A stretch of DNA of 64,000 nucleotides from Rhodoferax aquaticus (GTDB lineage: Bacteria > Pseudomonadota > Gammaproteobacteria > Burkholderiales > Burkholderiaceae_C): NCBI RefSeq assembly GCF_006974105.1, contig NZ_CP036282.1, positions 1,922,001 through 1,986,000 on the forward strand, written 5' to 3'. The notes under the pieces are model-generated. The model searched no databases, was not told where the DNA came from, and worked only from the letters and a program-made list of their open reading frames with translations. The position numbers were made by a program, and so were the translations under genes. Below, piece after piece: positions 9,072 through 17,824 of the stretch. The first letter of the stretch is position 1, and each line of letters starts with the position of its first letter.

Positions 9072-9955
9072 ATCCTGTTGAGTACCCGTCGCAAACGACG
9101 CCCAGCGCGAGAAAGCCAATTACCGCCCTCTGAGGGCCAGTCCATTTCGCGCTCCCATGCAGACTGGTAGACCACACCGCAATAAAGGCGCTCCAGTTGT
9201 TTTTCTTGAATACCCAAGCGCCTGTCGAAGCGCTGTTGCCAAGCATAGTGGTACATCTTGAAAAAAGGCTGGGATGGTAGCAGCTCAATTGATTTGTACT
9301 TAAGCAGCGCCTCGCCGTACCAACGCTGTTCGTTTGCAGACTTCAACACCAGATCTAGAAAGGACAATCCCCGAGGGTGTGCGTAATTGGCGGCTAGGCT
9401 TTCCCATACCCGCTTGTCCCAGATCGGGCAATTGGGCCCGAAATTGTAGTGTTTACCTCTACGCCCAAACTCCAGTTGAACTCCAAGTGACTCACGCTGG
9501 AAATCTTCGAGGACTTTTGCTTTCCGCTTTGCCAAAACAGGATAAAGGAGGTCGCGCCCCTCGTCCATTATGGTGTAAGGTGTTCCATCAGCGGTGATGA
9601 ATTCGTGTAGATGAAACGGCCTAATGAATATGCAGTCAGAGTCCAAGCACATGTATGAGACGCACACACCTTTTCGCCAGAATTCCGATTTCACTATCTG
9701 CTGAGATAGGTTGCCTGGAATACGGGCTAACTTGACGGGGTCGATGTCTGGGTTGCACGTAATGATGGACTCGTCCGTCAGCAAATTGACATTTAGACCT
9801 TGGAGATGCTCCTGAAATAATGCTAGGTCGAGCTGAGGGACCGAAACGTAGAAGGGAATATTGTCCCTGTTGTATTCCCGTATCGAATGCGTCAAACGTA
9901 CGACGCGGTTGAGGTCCGTACGATAGCTTTTGCAATAAAGAACAAAAGAATTCAT
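9068..9955 (-). CDS. DUF6492-like protein, probable glycosyltransferase-type
   Basis: 295 residues, no signal peptide or membrane span. It begins MNSFVLYCKSYRTDLNRVVR and has a central CLDSDCIFIRPF segment, which looks like a DxD-type metal/nucleotide-sugar site, followed by the aspartate-rich TIMDEGRDLLYP. The overall look matches DUF6492 proteins, which are found in polysaccharide clusters and resemble GT-A glycosyltransferases; this assignment is from memory of the family. The C-terminus is basic (RAGRRLRRVLNRI), perhaps membrane-associating. Its start overlaps the deacetylase stop by 4 nt and its stop overlaps the next gene. Substrate unknown. Confidence 0.75.
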   Translation of the reverse strand: MNSFVLYCKSYRTDLNRVVRLTHSIREYNRDNIPFYVSVPQLDLALFQEHLQGLNVNLLTDESIITCNPDIDPVKLARIPGNLSQQIVKSEFWRKGVCVSYMCLDSDCIFIRPFHLHEFITADGTPYTIMDEGRDLLYPVLAKRKAKVLEDFQRESLGVQLEFGRRGKHYNFGPNCPIWDKRVWESLAANYAHPRGLSFLDLVLKSANEQRWYGEALLKYKSIELLPSQPFFKMYHYAWQQRFDRRLGIQEKQLERLYCGVVYQSAWEREMDWPSEGGNWLSRAGRRLRRVLNRI

Positions 9956-10668
9956 GCACGGCGATCTTCGTACGGGGTGAGGATTTTCAAGAAAAACTGC
10001 AAAGGGTTTGTAGCCCGCGCGACCATAATCCGTTTAAGCGCATAGGGGTTTTCGCCAATCTGCACACGTCCCCGACGGGTACTGGTAGCAGTGATATAGC
10101 CTGCAGACCGTACCATGTCTTCATGCTCAGTTTTGAACCAGCCGTACGGATAGCAGAAGTGTCGAACTTCAATCCCTAGCGTTTGCTCCAGTTCATACTT
10201 TGATTGCACAACCTGTTGAAGCGCTGCTTCCTTTGTCAACTCCGTGAGGTTCGCATGCACTTGAGTGTGCGAACCGACATCCATTCCGCTCTCATTCCAA
10301 ACGCGCCAGTCCTCCAAACTCATGAGCGGTTTTTGGGCTACTTTTCCTATATCCCAAGCATTTGTTCCGCCGATCATGCTACTCACGCCATAGCACGTGG
10401 CTGTAAACCCATGGGTTTTCAAGATTGGCAAGGCATGAATTACATTATTCTGATACCCATCGTCAAACGTGATGCCCACCACTTTGTCTTGCTTTTCGCC
10501 AAGCAAATAGGGCTCAAGGTCCCGCATGGAAAGTCCCTTGTAACCAAGGCGGCGAAGCATGCGCATTTGCCAGGCAAACGATGAAGGCGCAACCACCAAA
10601 CCCCGTAACGCTGTCCCTCGAGGCGGGGGTGCATCGATTTGGTGGTACATCAGAATCGGTATCTTCAT
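9952..10668 (-). CDS. Polysaccharide deacetylase (NodB/CE4 family)
   Basis: 238 residues. NodB homology motifs are visible in order: LMYHQID near the N-terminus, motif 1 GITFDDGYQNN (catalytic and metal aspartates), motif 2 VGSHTQVHANL (the zinc-binding H-x3-H) and FCYPYGWF as motif 3. CE4 enzymes remove N- or O-acetyl groups from sugar polymers or lipid-linked sugars. No signal peptide is present, so a cytosolic, lipid-linked or nucleotide-linked substrate is more likely than peptidoglycan. It overlaps msbA and the DUF6492-like gene by 4 nt each. It may de-acetylate an LPS core sugar made by the neighbouring glycosyltransferases (inference). Confidence 0.9.
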   Translation of the reverse strand: MKIPILMYHQIDAPPPRGTALRGLVVAPSSFAWQMRMLRRLGYKGLSMRDLEPYLLGEKQDKVVGITFDDGYQNNVIHALPILKTHGFTATCYGVSSMIGGTNAWDIGKVAQKPLMSLEDWRVWNESGMDVGSHTQVHANLTELTKEAALQQVVQSKYELEQTLGIEVRHFCYPYGWFKTEHEDMVRSAGYITATSTRRGRVQIGENPYALKRIMVARATNPLQFFLKILTPYEDRRA

Positions 10669-12398
10669 GTCTGTAATCGTTGGAGATTGGCGTAATAGCC
10701 GTTACGCTGGATGAGGGTGGCATGATCTCCTGATTCCACAATGCGGCCTTGATCCAGCACGATGATGAGATCCGCACGTTCAATCGTACTGAGTCGGTGC
10801 GCAATCACCAAGGTAGTACGGTCACGCATGAGGGTTGCCAAGGCATCCTGTACTGCACGCTCCGACTCGGTATCCAAGGCCGATGTAGCCTCATCAAGAA
10901 TCAAAATGGGCGCATTTTTAAGCAGCGCTCGCGCTATGGCAATGCGTTGACGCTGCCCCCCAGATAAAGATGCTCCGTTTTCTCCTGTCAATGTATCCAG
11001 ACCTTGGGGTAAGTCTTCAATGAACTCCCAAGCGTGCGCGGCAATGGCTGCATCCTTTATCAAGGAATCGTCGACATTGCGCGCCTGTCCAAATGCGATA
11101 TTTGCTCGGACACTGTCATTGAGCAGAATAATGTCTTGACTGACCAATGCAATGTGTTCGCGCAGATTGGCCAAAGTTAAGGTGGAAATATCAACGCCAT
11201 CAATCGACACAGAGCCTGTGTCGGGTGAGAAGAAGCGTGGGATGAGTGCGGCTAGGGAGCTTTTGCCACCGCCTGATGCTCCCACCAAAGCAACGGTCTG
11301 CCCAGATCGAATGTCGAGATTGATGTTGCTTAATGCCAATTTGTCGCTGCCGGGGTATCGAAACGACACATCCTCGAAATTGATGTTTCCTTTGCAGTCT
11401 TCTAGGGTCGCTTGACCCTGGTTGGCTTCAGCGGGTGCATCCAATACGCCAAAGACACTTTCGCAGGCGGCTAATCCACGCTGAAGAATCGGGCTGATGG
11501 TTGTGAGTTGCTTGATGGGAGAAATCAACAACAACATTGCGGTAATGAAGGACACGAAACTTCCGGCGGAGTCGCCAGCCTGGCCCATTGATCGACTCAA
11601 TGCCATAAAGATGATGAAGGCGATTGCAATTGACGCAGCCATGTGAGTGATTGGCGTTAGCGCAGATGCGGGGACCGCCTCCTTCATCATGCTACGTCTA
11701 AAACCTTCAGTTACAGCAAAGAACCGATCCCGTTGCTGTTCCTGTCCACCGTAGATCTTGATGACTTTATTTGCAGCGGTGGTTTCTTCGACGGTATGAG
11801 CTACAGCTCGTAATGCATCAAGGCTAGCTTTGCTGGCCTTGCGAATCCTTTTGCCAAAACTTTGAATAAGTAAGGCAATAACTGGACCGACGGTAAGTGT
11901 GACCAGCGTCAGCTTCCAATCTAGGTAAACCAGATAACTTAGCAAAGCGAGTGCAGTCAGTGATTCCCTTATTGCGGTGACCAATACATTAGTTGCCGCT
12001 TGGTTGATATTGTCTACGTCGTAAAGGATGCGGGCAATCCATTGAGATGCCGGCTGCGTTTGGAAAATGTGCGTAGGCGATTCGACCAACTTTTCGAACA
12101 TGGCTCGTCGAAGATCTACTACCAAGCGGGTTGAGACCCAGGTCATTAAGTAGTTCGTCAAGAATGAAAGTACTCCACGTACCATGAAAAGCAACACAAT
12201 GCTTAGGGGTATCAGCCACACCATGCGAGCGTCCGTTGTCTTGAAGCCGCTATCCAGCAAGTACCGCATGATGGCCGGAAAAACAGGTTCAGTCGCTGCT
12301 GTGCAAACCATGCAAAGCACAGCTAACAAGAAAGCTCGCCAATACGGCTTGACAAAGCCTAAGAGGCGAATGTAGTGAGCTCGGTCTTGTTCAGTCAT
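10665..12398 (-). CDS. msbA: Lipid A export ABC transporter ATP-binding/permease protein MsbA
   Basis: 577 residues: an N-terminal six-span exporter domain (about 1-310) and a C-terminal ATPase with Walker A VGASGGGKSSL, signature LSGGQRQRIAIARAL, Walker B ILILDEATSALD and the switch histidine in VIAHRLST. This is a homodimeric half-transporter. MsbA flips core-lipid A across the inner membrane. The surrounding WaaE-like GT2 and polysaccharide genes fit that role better than a generic drug exporter. The 4-nt overlaps at both ends imply translational coupling with the GT2 upstream and the deacetylase downstream. Confidence 0.93.
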   Translation of the reverse strand: MTEQDRAHYIRLLGFVKPYWRAFLLAVLCMVCTAATEPVFPAIMRYLLDSGFKTTDARMVWLIPLSIVLLFMVRGVLSFLTNYLMTWVSTRLVVDLRRAMFEKLVESPTHIFQTQPASQWIARILYDVDNINQAATNVLVTAIRESLTALALLSYLVYLDWKLTLVTLTVGPVIALLIQSFGKRIRKASKASLDALRAVAHTVEETTAANKVIKIYGGQEQQRDRFFAVTEGFRRSMMKEAVPASALTPITHMAASIAIAFIIFMALSRSMGQAGDSAGSFVSFITAMLLLISPIKQLTTISPILQRGLAACESVFGVLDAPAEANQGQATLEDCKGNINFEDVSFRYPGSDKLALSNINLDIRSGQTVALVGASGGGKSSLAALIPRFFSPDTGSVSIDGVDISTLTLANLREHIALVSQDIILLNDSVRANIAFGQARNVDDSLIKDAAIAAHAWEFIEDLPQGLDTLTGENGASLSGGQRQRIAIARALLKNAPILILDEATSALDTESERAVQDALATLMRDRTTLVIAHRLSTIERADLIIVLDQGRIVESGDHATLIQRNGYYANLQRLQT

Positions 12399-13177
12399 TT
12401 GACGACTTTAGGCACATTCTTCCAGGCGTCTTCTTGCTGAATTTCCATTGCTTTCACATAACGATAAAACGTACCTTCAAAATTGCCAATAGCGATAACT
12501 AGTCCAGCCCCACCATCCAGAAAGCCCAGTTTGAACAAATAGTGTTTCCAAAACGCCCACTTAGCGTGCAGCAAAGCTGTCCAAATGGATATCTTCTTGT
12601 GCTTGATCTTTTCCGCACCTAAGCTTGAATACCGATTCGCCTTATGCATGACCTCTGCCATGTTTTTAAAAGGGAATTGCCAAATGGCTGATTTCATTTG
12701 GCCGATGGGCAGCTTTGAGTGCAATACATATCCTTCGTGCACTGGCTTAAGGTCGTAAGTCATGGCTCCGCGGCGAAACAATTGAGGCTGTCGGTAGTTC
12801 GGGTACCAACCTGAATGTTGGATCCACCGCCCCATAAAGAAGTTACGTCGAGGCGTGTGATAGACCTCGTGTACACCGTTGCTGGAGATTAGCTGTTTAA
12901 TCTCCGCCGAAGCCTCAGGTGTGCAACGCTCATCCGCATCAAGACTGAAAATCCAGTCCTTGGAACAAGCTTCAATAGCCTTGTTGCGCAGATCACCAAA
13001 CCCATTGAATTCCACTTGGATGACTTTGGCTCCTAGTTGCGCAGCGAGTGCGGTCGTGCCATCCGTGCTGAAGGAGTCGGCAACAATGATTTCATCAGCC
13101 CAAGACACACTCTCAATAGCAGCACGTACTTTGTCTATTTCGTTGTAAGCGATGATGTACACGGAGACTGTGGGCAT
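12395..13177 (-). CDS. GT2 glycosyltransferase, WaaE/KdtX-like (LPS core)
   Basis: 260 residues, GT-A fold. The N-terminus SVYIIAYNEIDKVRAAIES is followed by WADEIIVADSFSTDGT, a block diagnostic of the WaaE/KdtX beta-1,4-glucosyltransferase group, then FSLDADER (DxD site). These cytosolic or membrane-peripheral enzymes add glucose to inner-core heptose. First gene of the reverse operon leading into msbA with a 4-nt overlap. It is divergent from the GT2 at 13250 across 72 nt. The exact acceptor is inferred from family only. Confidence 0.88.
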   Translation of the reverse strand: MPTVSVYIIAYNEIDKVRAAIESVSWADEIIVADSFSTDGTTALAAQLGAKVIQVEFNGFGDLRNKAIEACSKDWIFSLDADERCTPEASAEIKQLISSNGVHEVYHTPRRNFFMGRWIQHSGWYPNYRQPQLFRRGAMTYDLKPVHEGYVLHSKLPIGQMKSAIWQFPFKNMAEVMHKANRYSSLGAEKIKHKKISIWTALLHAKWAFWKHYLFKLGFLDGGAGLVIAIGNFEGTFYRYVKAMEIQQEDAWKNVPKVVK

Positions 13178-13194
13178 TGGTGATGTAGGATTAC

Positions 13195-13222
13195 TTGGAA
13201 CGGAGGAGACGGTCTGTATTCT
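13195..13222 (+). promoter_or_regulatory. Candidate sigma70 promoter for the GT2-tolB run
   Basis: TTGGAA at 13195-13200 and TATTCT at 13217-13222 are separated by 16 nt in the 72-nt gap between two divergent glycosyltransferase genes. The -35 matches four of six consensus bases and the -10 four of six. It lies 27 nt before the ATG at 13250. No matching reverse-strand promoter was picked out with confidence. Confidence 0.4.
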
Positions 13223-13249
13223 CCATAGCTTTTTAGTCTATTCCAAAAA

Positions 13250-14104
13250 ATGTCAGATCAAAGTTTGTTGTCAGTCGTTGTGACGACCTACAACCGCAGC
13301 GAGACTGTGGCGCAGGTTCTGCGGGCACTTGCCGTGCAAACTGACAGGCAGTTCGAAGTTGTTATCGCTGATGACGGGTCCAACGCACAGCATCAGCAGG
13401 CCATTGCTTTGAGCGCTGCTGCGTGCCACCTAAAGGTTACGCATGTTTGGCATCCTGATGTGGGTTTCACCGCTTCGGTTGCGCGAAATCGCGGCGTCTT
13501 TCACTCCAGTGGGAACTACATCATCTTTATAGATGGCGACTGCGTTCCTGATGTCGATTTTATAGCGCAACATCGAGCAATCAGAGAAGCGGACTGTTTT
13601 GTCAATGGCAGCAGAGTCTTGCTGTCGCCGTCTTTTACTGACCAAGTGATATCAGAGAATTTAAATTTAGCTGGGCGTAGTTTAGGCTATTGGTTACAGC
13701 GACGAATTTGTGGTGACTGCAGTAAGCTCACCGGCCAATTGCGCTTTCCCTTGAGTCGCGGGCGACGTCAAGCACAGTTTAGGTGGAGGGGCATCAAAAG
13801 TTGCAATATGGGAGTGTGGCGCCACCATTTCGAGTTGGTGAATGGGTTTGACTCCACATTCAATGGGTGGGGGCATGAGGATGCTGATTTCGTCCTGCGT
13901 CTGCATAACGCGCATGTCATTCGAAAAAATGGGTTCTGTGCGACAGAGGTTTATCACTTATGGCATCGCGAGGCAAATAGACAAAGTGAGTCTTTCAATG
14001 CGGAGAAGGTACGGTCGCGCATTGGTACAGGCCAAGTCTGCGCGGACATTGGCTACGCCCAACTCGCAAACGATGCGAGTGTGGTTGTTCGAAGATGGGG
14101 ATAA
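13250..14104 (+). CDS. GT2 glycosyltransferase with GT7-type C-terminal domain
   Basis: 284 residues. The N-terminal GT-A half has SVVVTTYNRSETVAQVLRAL, VIADDGSN, ASVARNRGV and FIDGDCVP (DxD). The C-terminal galactosyltransferase-like block contains NGWGHEDADFVLRL, where the GHED-type acidic cluster is catalytic in this group. It probably transfers a hexose to LPS core or O-unit. Its TAA stop shares one base with the preferred tolB ATG (TAATG), so tolB translation may depend on this gene. That is odd, because tolB normally follows tolQRA. Confidence 0.88.
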   Translation: MSDQSLLSVVVTTYNRSETVAQVLRALAVQTDRQFEVVIADDGSNAQHQQAIALSAAACHLKVTHVWHPDVGFTASVARNRGVFHSSGNYIIFIDGDCVPDVDFIAQHRAIREADCFVNGSRVLLSPSFTDQVISENLNLAGRSLGYWLQRRICGDCSKLTGQLRFPLSRGRRQAQFRWRGIKSCNMGVWRHHFELVNGFDSTFNGWGHEDADFVLRLHNAHVIRKNGFCATEVYHLWHREANRQSESFNAEKVRSRIGTGQVCADIGYAQLANDASVVVRRWG

Positions 14105-15384
14105 TGTCGCTCATGAGAAATTTTTTAGCGTGTTTGTTTTTCTTTACGCTTAGTTCTGTGGCAAGTGCCCAGTTCCGTGTGGAGGTCAGCGGGGTTGGGC
14201 TAACCCAAGTACCTATTGCTGTGTCTGGTTTTCGAGGTGAAGAGAGTGTTTCCCAAAAGATCAGTGCGATTGTGCTTGCCGATCTTGAGCGCAGTGGACA
14301 GTTTCGTAAAGTTGAGACTGACGGTGTTGTGCTCGACGAGTCGGTGCGGCCGTCAACCTCGGGCTGGCGCCAAAAGGGCGCTGACGCTTTGCTGAATGGC
14401 AGCGTTCAACGACTTGCCGATGGTCGCTACGATGTGCGATTTCGGCTTTGGGACATGGTCCGAGGCACTGACGGGCAGGATCTTGGTGGACAGACCTTCA
14501 TCGCCTCAAGCTCGGAACTTAGGCTCGTGGCGCATCGAATTGCTGATTATGCTTATGAAAAGCTTACAGGCGACCGGGGATTCTTTACCACTAGGCTGGC
14601 GTACGTCACAAAAGTTGGTCAAACCTATAACTTGTGGGTTTCTGATGTTGACGGTGAAAACGCGCAAAGTGCGTTGAGTAGTTCTGAGCCAATTATTTCG
14701 CCCGCGTGGTCACCAAATGGTTTGCAACTTGCTTACGTATCGTTTGAGTCTAGGAAACCAGTGATATTTGTGCACGATGTTGCGACAGGCAAACGTCGGC
14801 TTTTGGCGAACTTTAAAGGTTCGAATAGCGCGCCAGCTTGGGCTCCTGACGGCAAGACACTTGCGGTAACTTTGACACGCGATGGTGGGTCACAGCTCTA
14901 TGCGCTTGACGTTGCAACCGGGGAAGCTAAGCGACTAGCGCAGTCGCCTTCAATCGATACAGAGCCCACTTACACGGCTGACGGTAGATCCATTTATTTC
15001 GTGAGTGACCGAGGTGGTGCTCCCCAGATTTACAAAATGCCATCCACGGGAGGTTCAGCCGAAAGGGTTACTTTCAGTGGTAGCTACAATATCTCGCCTG
15101 CCCTTAGTGCTGACGGCCGTTGGTTGGCGTATATATCCCGCGTATCCGGCGCATTTAAGCTCCATGTGATGGAGTTGAGTAATTCGTCCGTATCCGCCGT
15201 CACGGAAACCGCTGCTGATGAGAGCCCGAGTTTCGCGCCTAACAGCAAGATGCTGATCTATGCAACGCAAACGCAAGGGCGCGAGGCCTTAATGACTTCC
15301 ACGATTGATGGAAAAGTGAAGGCGAGGTTAGCTGGTCAAGGCGGTGACATTCGTGAGCCCGACTGGGGTCCATTGCAAAAGTGA
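14104..15384 (+). CDS. tolB: Tol-Pal system periplasmic beta-propeller protein TolB
   Basis: About 426 residues. The Sec signal peptide is MSLMRNFLACLFFFTLSSVASA, cleaved before QFRVEV. The N-terminal alpha/beta domain is followed by six-bladed propeller repeats with SPAWSPNG, APAWAPDG, EPTYTADG, SPALSADG and SPSFAPNS. TolB links Pal to TolA in the cell-division and outer-membrane-stability machine. The start at 14104 is preferred over 14095 because it forms TAATG with the preceding stop and gives a clean signal peptide. tolQ, tolR and tolA are not found upstream in this window. Confidence 0.95.
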   Translation: MSLMRNFLACLFFFTLSSVASAQFRVEVSGVGLTQVPIAVSGFRGEESVSQKISAIVLADLERSGQFRKVETDGVVLDESVRPSTSGWRQKGADALLNGSVQRLADGRYDVRFRLWDMVRGTDGQDLGGQTFIASSSELRLVAHRIADYAYEKLTGDRGFFTTRLAYVTKVGQTYNLWVSDVDGENAQSALSSSEPIISPAWSPNGLQLAYVSFESRKPVIFVHDVATGKRRLLANFKGSNSAPAWAPDGKTLAVTLTRDGGSQLYALDVATGEAKRLAQSPSIDTEPTYTADGRSIYFVSDRGGAPQIYKMPSTGGSAERVTFSGSYNISPALSADGRWLAYISRVSGAFKLHVMELSNSSVSAVTETAADESPSFAPNSKMLIYATQTQGREALMTSTIDGKVKARLAGQGGDIREPDWGPLQK

Positions 15385-15410
15385 CAGTATTATTTTTTTA
15401 GGAGTTAGGG

Positions 15411-15941
15411 ATGAAACGTATAGTGTTGATAGTGGCAACAAGCGCATTTTTGGTTGCTTGCGGCTCGTCGGTGAAGCTCGATGACGTGCCAGTCGTTGAT
15501 AAATCAGGTACTTCGGTTGGTGCTTCAACTGCGTCAACAACTCCTGACGACTCGGCAAATACCGGGGTTAAACGGGTCGAAGTTGGAAAGTCGGACGTTG
15601 ACCCCCTGAAGGTCGCTGCGAAGGTTGTTTATTTTGATTACGACAGTTTTCAGATTCGCCCAGAGTTTCAAGCCCTGATTGAAGCGCACGCGCGTGCGCT
15701 AAAGCTTGATAAGAGCAAAAAAGTAGCAATCGAGGGGCATACAGACGAGCGTGGTGGGCGTGAATACAACTTGGCCTTAGGGCAGAAGCGTGCAGAAGCT
15801 GTGCGCAAAGCGTTGGCGCTTTTGGGTGTTGCCGACTCCCAAGTTGAGGCGGTGAGTTTCGGGAAAGAAAAACCAGCAGTGTTAGGTGACTCCGAAGCTG
15901 CCATGGAAAAGAATCGGCGTGCGGAAGTTAGCTATCGATGA
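15411..15941 (+). CDS. pal: Peptidoglycan-associated lipoprotein Pal
   Basis: 176 residues. A lipoprotein signal with lipobox LVAC (Cys17 as the lipidation site) is followed by a flexible Ser/Thr/Asp-rich linker and an OmpA-like C-terminal domain with YFDYDSFQIRPEF and IEGHTDERGGREYNLALGQ, the peptidoglycan-binding core. Pal anchors the outer membrane to the cell wall and partners with TolB encoded 26 nt upstream. A GGAG ribosome site lies just before the ATG. The stop overlaps cpoB by 4 nt. Confidence 0.97.
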   Translation: MKRIVLIVATSAFLVACGSSVKLDDVPVVDKSGTSVGASTASTTPDDSANTGVKRVEVGKSDVDPLKVAAKVVYFDYDSFQIRPEFQALIEAHARALKLDKSKKVAIEGHTDERGGREYNLALGQKRAEAVRKALALLGVADSQVEAVSFGKEKPAVLGDSEAAMEKNRRAEVSYR

Positions 15942-16759
15942 GTCTTCTCATGGGCTTTGGTAAGTTGAACTTAAGACTCTTCTTTGTTTTTGCTGCGCTG
16001 TGGTTGTTTGTGCAGCCAAGTGTTGCTGGTCTATTTGATGATGACGAGGCTCGACGTGCAATTCTTGAGCTTAGGCAAAGCCATTCAGATCTGAAACTGT
16101 CACTTGAGAGGTTTCAACGCGCGACCGAGAGCAAGTTGGATGAAGATGGCAAGAAAACTCTTGAGGAATCAGCGACGCTAAAACGTAGTTTGATCGAACT
16201 GCAGAACCAATTGGAATCTTTACGCTCCGACTTAGCCAAAGTGCGTGGGGTTAATGAACAGCTTGCCAAAGATCTGTCTGATGTTCAGAAGCGTCAAAAA
16301 GATCAGGCGCAGTCGCTGGATGAGCGGATTAAGAAATTCGAACCTTCTCGAATCACAGTGGACGGACGAGAGTTTTTGGTTGAACCTCAGGAAAAGCGAG
16401 ATTACGATGTGGCTTTGGCGATTCTCCGCAAAGGAGATTTTTCATCCGCGCAGCTCAGCTTTGCTGACTTTCTCAGCCGTTATAGCCAGTCGGGCTATAG
16501 GGCTTCAGCGTTGTTTTGGTTGGGTAACGCGCAGTTCGCGACAAAAGACTATAAAGAGTCTATCGTCAACTTTAAGGCTTTTATTGGGTTGGGGGCTGAT
16601 CACCCAAAAGTACCCGAGGGTCTGCTTGCAATTGCAAATAGTCAGTTAGAGCTGAAGGATTCTAAGGCTGCAAAAAAAACTCTTGAAGAGTTGGTAAATT
16701 CGTTCCCAGGAACTGAAGCTGCCAGCGTCGCCAAAGAGCGATTAGCGCGCATCCGCTAG
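15938..16759 (+). CDS. cpoB: Cell division coordinator CpoB (YbgF)
   Basis: 273 residues. A signal peptide ends near SVAG (about residue 31). A coiled-coil region (about 35-130) with heptads such as LIELQNQLESLRSDL forms the trimerisation stalk. Then come TPR repeats starting YDVALAILRKGDFSSAQLSF and ending LVNSFPGTEAASVAKERL. CpoB is periplasmic and couples peptidoglycan synthase PBP1B to Tol-driven outer-membrane constriction. The ATGA overlap with pal supports co-translation. Confidence 0.94.
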   Translation: MSLLMGFGKLNLRLFFVFAALWLFVQPSVAGLFDDDEARRAILELRQSHSDLKLSLERFQRATESKLDEDGKKTLEESATLKRSLIELQNQLESLRSDLAKVRGVNEQLAKDLSDVQKRQKDQAQSLDERIKKFEPSRITVDGREFLVEPQEKRDYDVALAILRKGDFSSAQLSFADFLSRYSQSGYRASALFWLGNAQFATKDYKESIVNFKAFIGLGADHPKVPEGLLAIANSQLELKDSKAAKKTLEELVNSFPGTEAASVAKERLARIR

Positions 16760-16779
16760 CTTCGAGCTTTGAGTTTTTA

Positions 16780-17559
16780 ATGGAAGACTCTGTCATATCA
16801 GATCTCACGGTGCGGCGCTTTTCTGGGCTTGATAGGTTGCTCGGTGTTGCGTCAGCGAATCGTGTACGTAAAGCGCACGTTACAGTGGTTGGTATTGGTG
16901 GCGTAGGTTCTTGGGCTGCTGAAGCCCTAGCCAGAAGCGGCGTAGGGCAGATTACGTTAGTAGATTTAGATCACGTCTCCGAGTCAAACATCAATCGCCA
17001 GATCCAAGCATTAGAGTCAACCATCGGTATGGCTAAGGTTGACGCAATGGCAAGTCGTATCGCTAGCATCAATCCTCATTGCATCGTTAATCGCATCGAT
17101 GATTTTGCCAGCAAGGAAAACTGGCAAAGCATAGTGCCAGACCACGTCGATGGTGTCATTGATGCCTGCGATCAGGTCCAAGCCAAGATGGCAATGGCTA
17201 CTTGGGCTATGCGCAATCGAAAATTGCTTATTTGTGTAGGTGCTGCTGGTGGAAAAACCCACGCCCACCGCGTGGATGTTGCGGATTTGAGCAAAACCAC
17301 AAATGATCCGCTGTTGGCGAGTCTCCGTTACCAATTGCGCAAAGCTGGCGATGCCCCAAAAGGTGGAACCACTATCGGTCTTACATGTGTGTTTAGTAAT
17401 GAGCCAGTTAAGAAGCCAGACATCTCTTGCTCAGTAGGTGGCGGGGATGGTTCTTTAAATTGCCAAGGCTATGGATCTTTGGTAACAGTAACCGCAACTT
17501 TTGGCCTAGTTTCTGCTGGCTGGATGATTGAAAAGCTCTCGAAAGCAAAATCGGTCTAA
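16780..17559 (+). CDS. tcdA: tRNA threonylcarbamoyladenosine dehydratase TcdA
   Basis: 259 residues, an E1-like ThiF/MoeB-fold protein. The nucleotide loop is GIGGVGSWAAEALARSG, followed by DLDHVSESNINRQ, the conserved D...N..R block that binds ATP. The length and absence of a CxxC zinc pair fit TcdA (CsdL), which cyclises t6A37 to ct6A in tRNAs decoding ANN codons. Two tRNA-Lys genes, whose AAR-decoding products are t6A substrates, lie directly downstream, although this adjacency may be coincidental. It starts 20 nt after cpoB. Confidence 0.92.
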   Translation: MEDSVISDLTVRRFSGLDRLLGVASANRVRKAHVTVVGIGGVGSWAAEALARSGVGQITLVDLDHVSESNINRQIQALESTIGMAKVDAMASRIASINPHCIVNRIDDFASKENWQSIVPDHVDGVIDACDQVQAKMAMATWAMRNRKLLICVGAAGGKTHAHRVDVADLSKTTNDPLLASLRYQLRKAGDAPKGGTTIGLTCVFSNEPVKKPDISCSVGGGDGSLNCQGYGSLVTVTATFGLVSAGWMIEKLSKAKSV

Positions 17560-17567
17560 AAACACGC

Positions 17568-17573
17568 TATAAT
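17568..17573 (+). promoter_or_regulatory. -10 element of the tRNA-Lys promoter
   Basis: A perfect TATAAT sits 34 nt before the first tRNA and just after the tcdA stop. The matching -35 region is inside the end of tcdA and is weak. The spacing fits a stable-RNA promoter. Confidence 0.55.
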
Positions 17574-17607
17574 TCAAAGCTTAGCGAAAGTTAAAATTAA
17601 CTTAGCT

Positions 17608-17683
17608 GGGACGTTAGCTCAGTTGGTAGAGCAGCGGACTTTTAATCCGTTTGTCGTGGGTTCGACCCCCGCACGTCCCACCA
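17608..17683 (+). tRNA. tRNA-Lys (UUU anticodon)
   Basis: 76 nt with encoded CCA. Acceptor stem GGGACGT pairs with ACGTCCC. The D-arm AGCTCAGTTGGTAGAGC and T-arm GGGTTCGACCCC are canonical. The anticodon TTT is at 17641-17643 in the loop CTTTTAA. Confidence 0.98.
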
Positions 17684-17693
17684 TTTTCTCAGT

Positions 17694-17769
17694 GGGTTCT
17701 TAGCTCAGTTGGTAGAGCAGCTGACTCTTAATCAGTAGGTCGCGTGTTCGAGCCACGCAGGACCCACCA
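17694..17769 (+). tRNA. tRNA-Lys (CUU anticodon)
   Basis: 76 nt with encoded CCA. Acceptor stem GGGTTCT pairs with AGGACCC (one G-U). The anticodon CTT at 17727-17729 lies in the loop CTCTTAA. It is 10 nt after the UUU isoacceptor, so the two are one transcript supplying both lysine codons. Confidence 0.97.
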
Positions 17770-17792
17770 AAAAGCCTTATAGCGCAAAGACG

Positions 17793-17824
17793 GCCTGCTA
17801 CTTTATTTGTAGCAGGCTTTTTTG
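17793..17824 (+). terminator. Rho-independent terminator after the tRNA-Lys pair
   Basis: A perfect 9-bp stem GCCTGCTAC/GTAGCAGGC with loop TTTATTT is followed by seven T. A textbook terminator 23 nt after the second CCA. Confidence 0.95.
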
